DNA of 64,000 bases from Nepenthes gracilis (GCA_033239525.1 BSYO01000006.1:19430175-19494174); one strand, 5' to 3'. Shown: positions 32,833 to 46,870, counted from the stretch's first letter. Translations and numbers: made by a program. The notes: a model not told the origin generated them from the sequence alone.

Positions 32833-35346
32833 CACACAACATCAGCTTATTACCACTTAGTCATATATATATATATGCTTTAATTTTGAGTCTTCTTGTT
32901 CAGAAAAATCCTCATGAACGTATACAAGCAGGAAGATAGGGAAGCCAAATACTAGACAACTATTTCATCATAGATACCGTAAAATGTATGAACAGAAGGC
33001 AACCTGTTCAGAGACTCTCTTTATGTTACTCGAGGTGAAAGTCAGATGTAAGAAATATCAACTCCCATTTCAGAGAAGTGTAACCATCTAATTGTTGTGT
33101 CCTGTATATTATCTAAATAATAAAAATAAAAGAATTTGTGTCTCACTAGGTTGGGCTATATATATGAATCCACATTTGCCAAATCACTCCATTTGTGCAA
33201 TATCGTCTCGGAATATAAGTTTTGTTAACCCTTTTTCTATACCCAATTCCAAGTTTTCCACAATATGTCTTTTTTCTTTTCTTTTTTTAATTTTATTATA
33301 ACTAACATATATTTTCTCACAAATACTTTATTTAGCGTATATTTTAAGTCCCTAAATCACCTTGAAATTATTCATTCATAATACTTACTTTTTTTTTTAT
33401 TCATGTTCAATTATCTAATATTCTAGTAAGTATTGCAGTTTTGTTATATTACTGAAAAAATTTCTTATAAAAATGAGGTTTTTAGTTGTTGGATCTGCAT
33501 TGCCATTAAGCATACAAATCCAATTGGTAACAAGCCTAAATAAGCTTATTCAGCCAAAAGGCAGACTTCATGTGCATCCTCAAATATCAACTTCGAATAT
33601 TGGAGAGAAACTCTCTTTAGCTCCGGCCTGTGGCAGCGCATGCTTCATGCCAACTCCGAACTCTCACTCTGCTTGGCTGGTGAAGACGATTCGTAAAGCG
33701 AGGCATAGAGAGCTCTTTCATTTATAGCCAGAGAAGAGATCAACGAACCATCAATATAAAAGATTACACAAGCCAGTGTTATCCGTAGAAAATTGCAAGG
33801 TGCAGGGAATCAAATTCAGCCCTCTGTGTAGTGAATCAACTAGCCACATAGGGAAGGAACACGCATGTAGGCCTACTATCGGCGTTCTATTAATGATCAT
33901 GCTAAGAGTTAAAAATTCAAAACCTCTCAGTATGGGGGGCCAATGATGGGTATGGTTGTAAATGGGTTGGATCTGGAACCAAGCTCGTGGATTAAAGAAG
34001 GGCCTGGATGGCAATAGCCCACGGTGTGACTCTTCGAGCCCAAGACCAAGGTGGTAATGTAGTTGCTCCAGGCGAGTCGATCTAAAACCATCTAATAGGA
34101 AACGAGCAACTAGGGCTAACCCATGATAGCCCCTCAAACTCAGCAGTCGTTAGCCTATGTGGCTCAGCACGTATACGCAGGCAGCTCATCAGCCCCCTAA
34201 AGCGTATCCTTCAGATAGGTGATTTGATCCAAAGTTTGAGCTCTTTCCTTTGTGAATCTCACCTTGAACTCAGACAGCTCGTGGTTGAGGCTACCAACGT
34301 GCTCTTGACTCTGTCGAGCGTTAGCAACGGCGGCACTCACTCGGTCCTCCATCTCTCTGAATACGGCCGGACCAGTGTACGATTGCGACAAACGGGAGAT
34401 CAGATAATCAGAGAGATGGAGGGCAAATTAGAGAGATTAGATATATATATATATATATATAATAGAAGTGATCCAAAAGACAAATCAGATAATTAGATAT
34501 CTGAGCAGATGCCCAATCAGATGCCTGATCAAATTGTGATTTGAGGCAAAATTAGATGTCTAAATAGATGCTCAATCAATCCGTGATCCGGGATAAAATC
34601 CAATAGCCAAAAGATTCAATTGCGTGCGCGAATACAGAAGTCAGATCAGCTCCATAAACAGACAATCCCAAATTCGGATCAAAATATATAATCAAAATCA
34701 AATATACAAGATATATTAAGACCAATCTATGGACAAAATCAACGAATATCAAAATCAAAATCTAAATCAGAGTTCGAATACAAATCCATGAAGAAATATA
34801 AAGTATGCACAAAATCTAAGTTCTGATTATTTAAAGACTGACTTGAGAAAATGGTTACTCCTAACCTTATAACCTTAGATCAAATCAAATGCAGGTAAAG
34901 TCCATATGCTAGGCCATCTATGTACACCGTCTCTTATAGATAATGTTGCTCATTATATTTTGCCACCTATAATTTTGAGTACAATTTCTCAAATTGTCAG
35001 ATATATTAGGATATTCAAATATATTAAAATCCATTTTAAATGCCAAACAAATGTAGCAAGTTACTACAAAAGAGCTTTTCTGCCGGCGAAAATGGATTTT
35101 AGCTAACAATTATCTCTCCGTTGAGAATTGGCTAGATAATATTTAACAAATAATAGATAATAGTAACCACAATCCTCAGATACATGCATGTGAAAATGTA
35201 TGGCCAAATATAAATTTTATACTGTTCCATACAAACATATTAATATAAAAATATATAATATTTGATAATTTTTTAAGCTTCGAGAAAGTAGCAAAACCCT
35301 CTAAAAATCATAAAATCTGAATATAACCCCCATATCAATTAATAAA

Positions 35347-35393
<47 letters not shown>

Positions 35394-35536
35394 GACCGAG
35401 GATATAAAAATAAAAATAATTTATATATGAGTAAAACTTTTAAAAATAGTAAAAATATATCATATATTAAATTAAACTAAAAATAAAATTAAAAAATACT
35501 TAAGTCGACCTTATATCAAATACATCCGAAGAAAAG
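32833..35536. other. 3' flank of WAKL copy 2 (A2); no recognised gene
   Basis: Same content as 2039-4700: 3'UTR, an unconstrained open frame (33473-33727), a coiled-coil-like - strand reading (34197-34391) and AT/CA microsatellites. No new gene. Confidence 0.45.
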
Positions 35537-35885
35537 GTGCTCAGAGGTACCCTCGCCTCTTTGCGCGCGCCCTCTTTCGTGCTGTGCGCTTTGCTCTTTC
35601 TCTGCCTCTCCCTCTCCCTCTCTTTCCCTTCTTTTCCCCCGCGCGATTCCCTTCTCCTCTTCTCTCTCTCTCTCGCTCTCTCTCCCTTCTTCTTCTCCTC
35701 CGCGAGCTGCTCCCCTTCCTCTCCTCTCTCTCCCTCTCTCCTCTCTTCCTTCCCTTATTTTCTTTCCCCTTCTGCTTCTGCCGCACGCCTCCTCCCCTCT
35801 TATTTCTTATTTCTTTTCTTTTCCTTTTCTCCTTATTTTCCTTTTTATTTTATTATCCAACTGAGATTAAGACGCCAACACTGAT
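35537..35885 (+). repeat. CT-rich tract, A2 copy
   Basis: Homologue of 4735-5085 with small length differences; gives only spurious low-complexity frames. Confidence 0.8.
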
Positions 35886-36171
35886 GTGCTTCAAACGACA
35901 ACTAACCGATTAACCTAATTTTTTTCAAAATTTTACAATATATTATTAATCTAATTCATCCAGTTAACCTAAAATAATAATTTTATTCAAAATAAATTAA
36001 ATAAAAATTTAAAATATTACAATACTATTAAATTAGATCAATGAAGGAATTTCATAAAAAAAAAACATTTATAAAGATTCATTAAAATTGTTAAAGCTTT
36101 CATACTGCATTTGGGCAATATTTCCATCATGATTCATATTATCATTATTGAATAATTAAATTTAAGATAAT

Positions 36172-37825
36172 ACTGTTTAAAATTTTTACTAATATGCACG
36201 TATTTTTATATACCTGATGTGCTTATTTTGGACATGCATGTGTAATTCATTGGATAATTTAGGAGTTTTTAGATTGAATTTTACGCTTTTTGGAGGGTTT
36301 AATATTTTTCTAAAAATTTAAATAATTTATAAAATACGGTATATTTTTATATCAGTATATTTGTATAAAAATGAACATGAAACCTTACATAGGCCGTGCA
36401 GTTATATACATGTGCTATGTTGTGGTCACTATGTTTGGATTTAAAAATTAGATACTCTGGCCAACTCCCGACGGAGAGATATTTTGTTATTTGAAAATCT
36501 CTTTCCGTCAGCAGGAAAGGTTTGGAGTAGCGACGCTTCCTATTTTGATAATTTAATTTAACCTTAAAATATATTTATACGTCATAATATATTTGATAAG
36601 TTTGAGAATTGCACCCAAAATTACGGGTGGCAAATAATAGTGAGCAACCTTACCCATAGGTACAGAGTATATGGGTGGCCATACATGCTACCCTAATTTA
36701 CTTTTGATTTTGCCTGAGATTATCGGAATTACGTGTAACCATTTCTCAAACTAATCTTTAAATAATCAAAACTCACATTTGATGCATAATTTATATCTCT
36801 GTATTGATTTATATTGGACCTTAATTTGAATTTGAATTTTGGAATTGAATTTAAAATTCATCGATTTTGCCCTCAATTTGGCCTTAGTATACCTGGTATA
36901 AATGATTTTGATTATATGTTTTGATCCGGATCCTTTGATTATCTGTCGCGGTACTGCTTCGACTTCTAGGCACGTTATTGGATCATCCGACTATCAGATT
37001 CTACCCCAAATCACAAGCTGATCGGGACTCAGACTCGGACTCGAACTCGGACTTGGATTCGAACTCGAATTGGACTTTGGATTTAACTAATTGCCTATTA
37101 AAATTGATCCGGATCACTTCTATTTTGTTTATATATATATACGTCCCGATAATAACTGTTTTTAAAATTTCGATATTTGTTTTGGAATTGGATGTTTGTT
37201 TTGTGTACGAAACAACCATTGGATTTTGAATTCTAAACATTGGATTTCATTGGATTTATTATATCGGCGATTTAAATTTATTCTATCTTTTGAACAAATT
37301 TTATCCATTAAATCTTCTCTTTAATTTATTAGACTCTTTTTGTTTAAATATGATACTTGCTGAATATTTAGCTCACTTTTTCTATTTTCCCCATTCAGAA
37401 TAGAAGATTCGAATATATTGCAGGAGTATGGTCGTAATCTGTTAGCCATTCATCTCATTTGGTGAATTTTGGTTTTATTATAATTTAATTTGACAATTGA
37501 TGTGATTGTAATATGGAATTTGACCGGATATAGGCTTATTGTTATATTTCAAAAATAGTTTAAATATTGTGTTATGTTTGATTATGATTTTTGGGTTGGA
37601 TTGTTACCTCCTTTACGATGATTGTAGAGTAGGTCGAATTTATATCGTCCGGATGGTTATTCGATGAGATTCTATGAGGATTTAGACTTGTTGGGTCTTA
37701 TGTACTTGGTTTGTCACACTCGAATATTTAACACTTAGTATTATTTGTTGAATTTAATTGTGATTCTAAATTTTAAAAATTATTATAATTATTAAAATTA
37801 ACCTGCTTAGTCCGAATTCATGACA
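36172..37825 (+). mobile_element. 5' LTR of the Tekay-like element (5'-truncated)
   Basis: Aligns with 40714-42347 over its length, from TGTTTAAAATTTTTACTAA to the terminal TGACA/TAACA. Contains repeated GACTCGGACTCG-type sequence near 37025. Confidence 0.85.
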
Positions 37826-38699
37826 AAAGTGGAATCATAGAAAAGTAATAAGGAGAGATACTTTGAGTCATTTTGGATAAATAATGTACTGAACTTTTGG
37901 ACGTAATAAGTACTGTCTTTGACAGATGATAGAAAATTTTAGTTGTTGAGGCTTAAATTTGAGTCGGAAGGGTGAGTTGTTGAGATTTGGGTTTAGATTG
38001 AAAGAGTAATCACTTAATCATAATGAATTGCACGAGTGATATAATGTATGGTTTGATATAGCAGTTGAATTAGAATTTTATTGAGTTTCTGCATATATGT
38101 GAAGATTTTGTTAGGATTTGCAATTTTGGAAGAGAAGTAGCGACCTTAGGTGGTGTCGGTTTGAAATCTCGTGGAGTAGAATGAGATTTTGGTCGGTATA
38201 AAGTTGGTCAGTTTGAAATCTCACAGGGTAGAAGAGATTTTTGACGGTAGGAAGGTAAGCAGTGGAAGTGGAGATGAATGAAAATTCGTCAATATTAGAC
38301 GCCGTATATAAAGATGAATAAGGTCATGTCAAGTCAATTCGTTCCTCCTTGCAAGAGAAGATGTGGAGTTTTGATGAACCTTTGCCGGAAGAAGGGCAAT
38401 GAAGTGCAAGTCTAATTTCGATGGCAGTGATGATACTAATCGTGTAGAAGTTTGAAACTACGGCTGAAGCAAGAGAAAGACTAAAGATTCTCCATTCACA
38501 TTTGTCGCTGTGATTGGGTGGATAGTTGTCCCCGCAAAATTTTTTCATCGCTGAAGAATCGATAGATAAAAAGTTCGAGGTTCGACCTTCTAAAGCAATA
38601 CTCAGGAAGAGATTAAAGAATTTGAAAGATTTGTTAAAGTACGAAAGTAATTGAGAACTTTAATATTCAATTTGGAAACAACTAGTGCCATTCCAACTC

Positions 38700-39430
38700 T
38701 GGGTTATTGCGAGAAGTTGGACCAGGCCCTATTGATCGAGCATGAGCAATTTTGGGACCAGGCCCTATTGATCGAGCATGAGCAATTTTGGGACAAGCGT
38801 TTCTAGAAGTAATCAAAGTATTAGAGTCAGAGCTCGAAGGATTGATTCGTTCATCCTCTAAAGGACAAGCTAAAGGAAAATCGAATGAAGCAATATTTTC
38901 CTCCACGAAATTCGAGTTTGCGAGGTCATCCCTGCAAGTTTTTTTGCAAGAAGAAGTGCACGAAACAAGTTTGCTCCATAAAAAATGGAGTATGCTTCAA
39001 TTGCGGTCAGATATGTCATTTGTCAAATGATCATTTGAATCCCAGGCATCCAAATAAGAGTCAGACAATTCCAAGCGGAGTATTTGCAGATACAGCTCAT
39101 GAAATTAGAGCCGGATCCTTTGTCATAAAAGACTATTTTGATAAGGCTATTCCATTCTACTTTTTGGGATTCGAGTCCTTGGAATTTCAAGAAAGGTTCA
39201 GTAAGAAGGCTTAAAGGTTGATATTGACATTGCTCGCAAGTCATCTGTTGAAAAATGGGTGCCAAGCTCATTTTACATATATGGTCACATTTGAGAGCTA
39301 TTCTGTGACCATTGAAGATATTTTGGTCATCTGCGAATTTGAAGATATTTTTTTAGAAGATTCAATTGGATTGCTCCTAGATCAAGAGATCATTATGATA
39401 TTCGAAGTCTTTAGCGGATTAGGGAAGTAG
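38700..39430 (+). pseudogene. Chromovirus gag zinc knuckle and protease-to-RT linker remnants
   Basis: Around 38985-39045 the frame reads VCFNCGQICHLSNDHLN, a CCHC knuckle whose last Cys is His. At 39218-39430 the frame reads LLKNGCQAHFTYMV, VTIEDILVICEFEDIFLEDSIGLL and LDQEIIMIFE, matching the linker ahead of RT in Tekay/Del elements (EDIPVVREFxDVFPE). A 36-bp sequence is exactly tandemly duplicated at 38719-38790. Non-functional. Confidence 0.75.
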
Positions 39431-39789
39431 TCTTCAGATTAGCCTTACTTCTGAATTTGAGGGATAGACATCTTATATTTTATGTGACTGATCCTTCTCA
39501 CATGTGATCAAGATAGAAATAATCTAGTGCAGAGGAATATAATGTTTCCATTGGTCATTATACTTTCGAGGAATCTTCGAGGTGAAGAAGTGTTAGGGGA
39601 TCTTGAGGACAAGTCTCGAAGAATATCCCTATTTATTGAGGTTCATATTTGGATAAATCCTTTGATCGAGGAAAAATTACTAAGAAGATTGAATATGATG
39701 TTGGGAAGTATGTCCTCATTGTATGATAATTGAGGTTAAGATCAAGATGCGTAAATTTCGAAATCGAAATTTTTATAAGGAGGAGAGAA

Positions 39790-42347
39790 TGTAATATCCT
39801 GAATTTTTATTTAAATTAATTTAATATTAATTATAATTTTAGGTAATTTGGACGTAATAAAAATTAATTAATATTGAAAAATTTTGGAGGATATTTGGAT
39901 CACTGAGGCTGGCACCCGAGGTGCGCCCGTACTATCGCCCGAATATCAGTTTGAATTTTAAAATAAAAGAAAATAAAAAATAATATAATATAATATAATA
40001 ATGAAAAAAATAAAAAGCAAGAAGTGATAAGAACAGTGATCGGATGAGGGTTCAAGGAGAAAGAGAGGAGGGGGAGAAGAGAGGAGAGAAAGGGAGGCCG
40101 TCGCGATCATCGTTGTCGCCGTCGCCGTCACCGGAGCTTTCAACGCTAGGAATGGAAGCCGGCAAAGTCCTCTTTGTGGTGCTACCCTCCATTTTGTCTA
40201 TCAGTATTTGTAGAAGATAAAATCGAGAGCCGAAGCATAACCGGCTGTCGTTTTTGGAAGAAATTAGTGAAATCAATGCAAGTAAATCTTTTCATTCTCT
40301 CCATTGATGTTAAATCCTTGTTTGTATGTGTGGATTTTGAAAAAAATTAATTAAAATCATGATTTTGGTGATTTGTGGTGGAGACGGCTCACGGTTGAAG
40401 GAAGGAGAGAAGATCGACGGTTGCCTGAGCCACCGTCCACCACCATGTCACCGTCATCGGGTGCTGCCGTTATGCTCGCCGCTGTCGCTGGTGCCGCAGC
40501 CGCCGTCGGTGAAGAGAGACAGAAGCAAAACGGGACGCTAGCAAAGAGAGGAAGAGAGGAGAGAGGAGGGGGCCACGAGTCGACAGGAGAAAGAGAGGTG
40601 TCGTTCGGGCAATTTGGGACATCCATTCTTTAGATCTGTAAAGTATAAGGTCCAAACAAGTATCTATAAATCCTCTCTTTGGTCTGATTTAATATCTGAA
40701 ATATTTTAGATATTGTTTAAAATTTTTACTAACATGCATGTATTTTTATACACCTGATATATTTATTTTGGACATGCATGTATAATTCATTGGATGATTT
40801 AGGAATTTTTTGATTAAATTTTACAATTTTTGGACGGTTTAACATTTTTTTGAAAGCTCGAATAATTTATAAAATATGGTATATTTTTATATCAGTATAT
40901 TTGTATAAAAATGAACATGAAACTTTACATAAGTCGTGTAGTTACATGCATGTGTCGGGTGGTCACTACATTTGGATTTAAAAATTGGACACTTTGGCCA
41001 TCCCCCGACGGGAAGATATTTTGTTATTTGAAAATCCTTTTCCGCTGACAGGAAAGATTTGGAGTACTGACCCTTCCCATTTGTATAATTTGATTTGACC
41101 TTAAAATATATTCGGACGCTCTAATATCTGACAAATATAAAAATTACACTCAAAGCCGCGGGTGACAAATAATATTGAGTAACCTTACCCATGGGTACAG
41201 AGTACATAGGTGACCATACATGTTGGCCTAATTTGTATTTAATTTTATCTAAGATTACCGAGATTACGTGTAACCATTACTCAAATTAGTCTTGAAATAA
41301 TCAAAACTCACATTTGATACATAATTTATATCTCTACATTGATTTATATTGGACCTCGATTCGAATTTGAATTTCGACCTTGGATTTAAAATTCGCTGAT
41401 TTTGCCCCCTGTTCGGCCTTAGTATGTCTCGTACAAATGATTTTGACTATATATTTTAATCCGGACTCTTGGACTATCTGTCGCGGTACTACTTCGACTT
41501 CTACGTACGCTATTGGATTATCCGACTATCGGATTCTGCCCCAAATCATAAGATGATCGAGACTCGGACTCGGACTTGAATTGGACTTTGGAATTAGCTA
41601 ATTGCCTATTGAAATTAGTCCGGATCACTTCTATTTTATTTATATATATATTTATATATATACATATCCCGATGATGACTGTTTTTGAAATTTGAATATT
41701 TATTTTAAATTTGGATATTTACTTTGTGTACAAAACTACCATTAGATTTTGAATTCTGAACATTAAATTTTATTAGATTTATCATATCGCGATTTGAATT
41801 TATTCTATTATTTGAACGAATTTTATCCATTAAATCTTCTTTCTAATTTATTGAATTCCTTTTATTTAAATATGATATTTACTGAGCATTTGGCTCACTT
41901 TTCCTATTTTCTCCATTCGAGTAGAAGATTCGGATATATTACAAGAGTATGGTCGTGATCTGTTAGTCATTCGTCTCATTTGATGAGTTTAGGTTCTATT
42001 ATAATTTAATTTGACAATTGATGTGATTGTAATATGAAATTTAACCAGATATAGGCTTATTGTTATATTTCACAAATAGTTTGAATATTGTGTTATATTT
42101 GATTATAATTTTTGGATCGGATTGTTACCTCCCTTGCTATAATTGTAGAGCAGATCGAATTTATGTCGTCCGGACGGATGTCCAATGAAGTCCTGTGAGG
42201 ATTTTGACTTGTTGGGTCTTATGAATTTGGTTTGTTACACTCAAATTTTTAGGACTTAGTATTATTTATTGGATTTATTTGAGATTTTCAATTTTAAAAA
42301 TTATACTTAATTATTTAAATTAACCTACTTGGTACGGATTTGTAACA
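39790..42347 (+). mobile_element. 3' LTR of the Tekay-like element
   Basis: TG...CA boundaries as given; 2,558 bp. The first ~920 bp, absent from the truncated 5' LTR, is GC-richer and includes open frames on both strands at 40356-40655 that I regard as chance. Confidence 0.75.
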
Positions 42348-42364
42348 CTTATGCTACTACAAGC

Positions 42365-44480
42365 CAGGATCGAAGGAAGTTCTTCTCTAATATTCAAAGG
42401 CAAAATCTGAGAATGCACTTAAAGTCTGCTTTAGTTGCCCTCTTTTATGCCTTGTCCAGTACTAGGCACTCCTAGATAAAGCAAGGCCAAGGGTTTTGGG
42501 GGGCAATTTTATCCTTCTACCGTCTGTGTTGGGTGGTCCTCTCTGATGAAGTTCTAAAGAGGAGGCATCTTAGTTCCCGGAGGGGAGATGGTGGTTCATC
42601 TTCTCATCCACTTTAGGGACCCTGCTCTTCCATTGCACTTGGGAGGACTGTTCTACGGTCGCTAGGAAGAGGATCTTCCACTAACCTTTTATGGACGGTC
42701 ACGGTCAAAATTCCACGTCAAATTTGCCCAACATGATTGCTCATTTGACTAGTTATCCACATGTGTCGGGTCTACACAAGATCCCTTTTAATGGCTGGTC
42801 CATCATGATGACAACCTTGTGCACCTAAAAGTACGGTCGTAACTTTCTGACAAAATAGACTAGCGCTAGAACAGTCCTTTCAGCATGTAAATAACGAGTC
42901 TCAATGTCTACTAGGACTTTATTGATGTAGTAAACTGATCGTTGTATCTCGAATTATTACCTAATTAGGACTGGACTAAGCGCTGTATTTGAAATCACAA
43001 GATATAAATATAACTGTTCACCTTATTATGGAGACATCAAGAGATGGAGGTTGGCGATGTATTCTTTCAGCTTTTAGAAGGTTGCTTGGCAATCAGTAGT
43101 CCACTGAAAGCCATTTGCCTTTATTCCTTTCAAGGCTTTAAAGAAGGAAATATACTTTCTTGCAAATTTTGTTAAGAATTAGGAGAGTACTACAAGTCTC
43201 CCAGTGAGCCTTTAAACTTCATTCACAGTTCGAAGTGAGTCCATATCCATAATGGCTTTTATCTTCTCAGAGTTTACTTTGATTCTCCACTGAAAGACGA
43301 TAAAGCTCAAGAATTTTTTAGAAGATACTCCGAATGCACACTTGATCGGATTCAACTACATCTAGTATACCCAGAGTACTTCAGAAGTCTCTTCAAGGTC
43401 GCGAATATGGTCGTCGATTGTCTTACTTTTGACAAGCATATCGTCTACATACACCTTCATATTGCGATCGATTTGAATCTCGAACATTTTATTTACGAGC
43501 TGTTAGTATGTGGCTCCTATGTTCTTTAGGCTGAAGGGCATACCTTGTAACAGTATTTTCCATAGTCAGTTATGAAAAAAGTGTATTCTTCATCTTTTAG
43601 ACTCATTTGGATATAATTGTAACCCAAATAGGCATTTATGAAACTGAGTAGACTATGCTAGAATATGGAGTCCATCATTAGATCAATCCTTAGATGTGGA
43701 AAATTGTCTTTTGAACATGCCTTATTCACATAAGAAAAGTTGACGCACATCATCTATTTTTCATTACTCTTTTTGACGATGACCACATTTAATAACCAGT
43801 TTGGTTACTGGACCTCCCTTATAAAACTTGCGTCTAATAGCTTCTTCACCTCTTCCCATAGAGCAATTAACTTCTCGATGGAGTGGCTTCTCTGCTTTTC
43901 CCTAACAGGCTTATGACAGGATTTGATGCCCGACTTATGGTCCATTACTCCGATCGGTATCCCTGCATGTCGGTTAGGGTCAAACTACAACAAGAAATTG
44001 TCATGTAGCTTTTGGAATATTTCAATCGAATTTCGTTGCAACCGATAGAATCAAATTCATGTATCTCCTTTGAGGGTAATAGAGAAACAGAGCCAGGGCC
44101 ACATCATCTAGGCCCTAGAGTCACAACAGAGTGCAAAAGTGAACCAGATGATCCATTGGATCAGAACTCCCGTCATAGAGCTTCAGGCTCGACATCTTGA
44201 ATTCAGTAGGAAGCTGGTGCATTCAGATCTCCCTCGTGAGTGATGATCAGCCTAGGTTGGCAAAGTTTTTGTCTATACTTTCTCTAAATATCTATTGCTC
44301 GATCTTTCGAATCCTCTCTTCCACCTGGGAGGAGGACGCTATTCTCCTTGTGTTGAGAAAGGCCCTTAATCCCGAGTGGTTCGGGAAAATGCACTGGATT
44401 GGTCGACTATGGGTCCTCCTTGGTTGGGTGCTGCAGAAGGCCTCTTTTCAGACTGAAAGCCTTCGATCGTCTCAACAATA
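42365..44480 (-). pseudogene. Tat/Ogre-like gypsy RT-RNase H fragment
   Basis: The - strand, across several frames, reads VMDHKSGIKSCH, LLNVVIVKK, YNYIQMSLKDEEYTFFITDYG, MFEIQIDRNMKVYVDDMLVKSK (split by the frame), SEKIKAIMDMDSLRTVNEV and FQWTTDCQATF. This is the order of reverse transcriptase into RNase H in Tat-type elements, and the YVDDM active site is preserved at about 43440. Stops and frameshifts make it dead. It directly follows the Tekay-like 3' LTR. Confidence 0.75.
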
Positions 44481-44739
44481 GTGTGAATTTCGCCGTTTCG
44501 AGCTTTCATCTCGTGCTCTAACACTGAGTCAGCCCTCCAATCGGGATTAGGCCTTATCGCTCACATCCTCTCGGATCTCGAGGTCATCAGGCCGTTGAAT
44601 CTTCTCCCTAGCGGGCTGCCTCTCCTCCAGCTTCTACTGTTGGACGCCGAAATTTGGGAGTAGGAGGAAGGAGCCCCGGTTGTTAACCATCCAAACGGGT
44701 ACATATGGTCTGCAGTAGTCTGGATATGGTGTCCATCTA

Positions 44740-45180
44740 GGCAGCGAACGTTTACATGTTTGCGCTGATTGTAATAAACAAACAAAAGGTCAAAGGTATA
44801 AGGGACTCACTCTTCGATATATCTTTCGACGCTCAAATCAAAAATCTTTTTTTGCTAGTGAAAAAGACGAAGGAATACAAAATGCGTTGATGCAAGTGAG
44901 AGAGGGGATTGAGTGTATCATAGAGAATTGGGCTCCGAAAGGTGCGCTCGATCGGGAGCAGCTTTTGGAATGGTGTACTCTTTAAAAAGAGCGGCTTTAG
45001 GATGTGTGCACTCGTAGGAAAAGTGACTTTGTAGAATCTCAGTGGGTCTGAACGCCTAAGTGTTATGAGAATGCTCTGAATTCGAGGTTTAGTCTTCTAG
45101 AGGTTCCCTTCCCTTTCTTGTGGCGGAGAGGGAATACTTATAGAGTTGGTGCCGATTCAACCTTCCTTAGGCCTCATGGC
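44740..45180 (-). mobile_element. Tat-like LTR fragment
   Basis: Shares layout and orientation with the LTR at 10040-10698: a GGTCAAAGG...ACTC block, then a - strand TATA-like CAACTCTATAAGTATTCCC near 45130. Probably the 5' LTR side of the pol fragment at 42365-44480, which is also on the - strand. Boundaries uncertain. Confidence 0.45.
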
Positions 45181-45589
45181 TGATGACAATTGTCTATGTA
45201 TATTTGTAAACTGTTCCAACGATCATGGGGGAGATATATAGCAACCGCCTTTTCAGAATATTCGCTGGGTGGTGGCTGCCATTTTAAGGAGATACGCAAT
45301 TATGAGTTGATATCCCTTGTATATTTGCTGAGCGATCAAGGCAATGTGGGGCCAAATTATGGTAACCATAGTTTGAATATGCACACTAAGCTATTATGAC
45401 ATTAGCCAATTTGGGGCTATGGCTGCCAAAGCAAACCACCGATTAGCCCTAATGGCCTATTTGTCATTGGATGGTTTTAGACCACGCTTGTTGGGTCGAC
45501 CGCTGCGCTTGTTGGATGTTGGGTTGAGGGAGCATTACGCGGACCACACTCGAAGGAATTATATTTTTGGGTCATGTTATCTCAAAAAA

Positions 45590-46870
45590 AGGCATTTTGG
45601 TTGATCCAAAGAATATCAAAGCAGTGAGTAATTGGAGTCGACCAACAATGGGGATTGAAGTCAAGAGCTTCTTGAAAATGGCAGGCTACTACTAGAGAAT
45701 TGTGAAAACTTTTTTCAGAATTGCTATGTCATTAATCCATTTGACGCGAAAAGAAGTCAACTTTGATTGGACGAAGGATTATGAGAGAAGTTTCCAAGAA
45801 TTAAAAAACCATTTGATGACCGCCACAAATTTGACAATTCCAAAAGGATCCGGAAGATTTGTAATCTATTGTGATACTTCTACCAACAGGCTTGGGTGTG
45901 TTTTGATACAACACAAGAAAGTGATCGCCTATGGGTTGAGGCAATTTAGGACCCATGAAAGAAATTGTCCGATACATAATCTAAAATTGGCAGGGGTAAT
46001 CTTTGCTTTGAAGATTTGGCAGCACTATTTGTACATGAAGAAATTTTTGGCATATTCAAACCATAAGAACATTAAATATTTATTCTCTCAAAAGGAATTG
46101 AACATGAGACAACAAAGCTGGACGGATATTTTGAACGACTGTGATTGTAAAATTTAAAACCAATCGGGAAAGACAAATGTGGTGACAGATACTTTGAGCC
46201 GTCACACAACTAGCTTTGTGGCTCATTTGAGGGTCAATGAGATGGAGATACTGAATTGTATTAGATAACGTGATATCAAACGGTAGTCTCAAGATAATCG
46301 GATGATATTGTCATATTTTTAAGTGCAACCGAAGATCTTACAAAAGATTAAATGCTCTCAAATGGATGATTCATTCTTGATAGATATTGTCAGAAGCATG
46401 AACCAGGATTCTAGAATAGATTTTCGCATAAGGGCCGATGGAGTTTTGAGGTTTCAAAACTGGATGTGTACTGGGCATTGGGAAATTGAATGAAGAAATT
46501 ATGTACGAAGCTCATTAATCGAAATACACTATTCACCTAGGGAATAATAAAATGCATTAAGATTAGAAGAAAATGCTTTGGTGGCGGAACATGAAAAAAA
46601 AAATTGCAACCTATGTCGAAAGATGTTTGATTTGCAAACAATTGAAAACAGAACACAAAAAGCCACCCGACCTATTATAACCTATGCCGACCCCAAATTA
46701 AAAATGAGAAGATAAACGATGAATTTTGTGATAGATTTGCTAAGGACGCCGAAAAACGATGACACTCTTTGGGCGATTGTAGATCGGCTCACTAAATTGA
46801 CTCATTTTATAACTGTACAAATGACATTTTTTAGAGATCGGTTGGCAAGATTATATGCAATCAAATATAT
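45590..46870 (+). pseudogene. Chromovirus RT C-terminus, RNase H and integrase fragment
   Basis: Reads VDPKNIKAVSNWSRPT, SFLKMAGYY, then in an open stretch (45702-46157) FDWTKDYERSFQELKNHL, GSGRFVIYCDTS, LKIWQHYLY, NIKYLFSQKELNMRQQSW. After a stop it reads SGKTNVVTDTLSR, DGVLRFQNWMC, MNFVIDLLRTPK and VDRLTKLTHFI. This is the RT thumb to integrase core of a Tekay/Del chromovirus. It stops abruptly near 46870. It supplies the kind of domains missing from the element at 36172-42347 but is separated from it by Tat sequence. Confidence 0.82.

Larger units (their letters stand above)
29704..36171 (+). repeat. Segmental duplication, copy A2
   Basis: Second copy of the WAKL-containing block. Relative to A1 it carries a ~1.09 kb MITE-like insertion (29939-31025), the 24-bp kinase insertion and a longer CA repeat (about 35350-35380). 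Its right end is interrupted at 36171/36172, where a 5'-truncated chromovirus LTR begins; A1 continues past the equivalent point. Confidence 0.92.
36172..42347 (+). mobile_element. Tekay-like chromovirus, internally deleted, 5' LTR truncated
   Basis: 5' LTR remnant 36172-37825, degenerate Met-tRNA primer-binding site just after it (TGGAATCATAGA at 37830), gag/protease remnants, then a jump to the pol C-terminus, a polypurine tract (AAGGAGGAGAGAA) and a full 3' LTR (39790-42347) starting TGTAATATCCTGAATTTTT. RT, RNase H and most of integrase are missing. The 5' LTR lacks the first ~920 bp of the 3' LTR and joins directly to the WAKL duplication. Confidence 0.82.

Noticed and set aside
40357..40655. 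Overlapping frames with Ala/Ser/Pro-rich products on both strands
   Set aside because: They fall within the chromovirus 3' LTR and have no recognisable domain.
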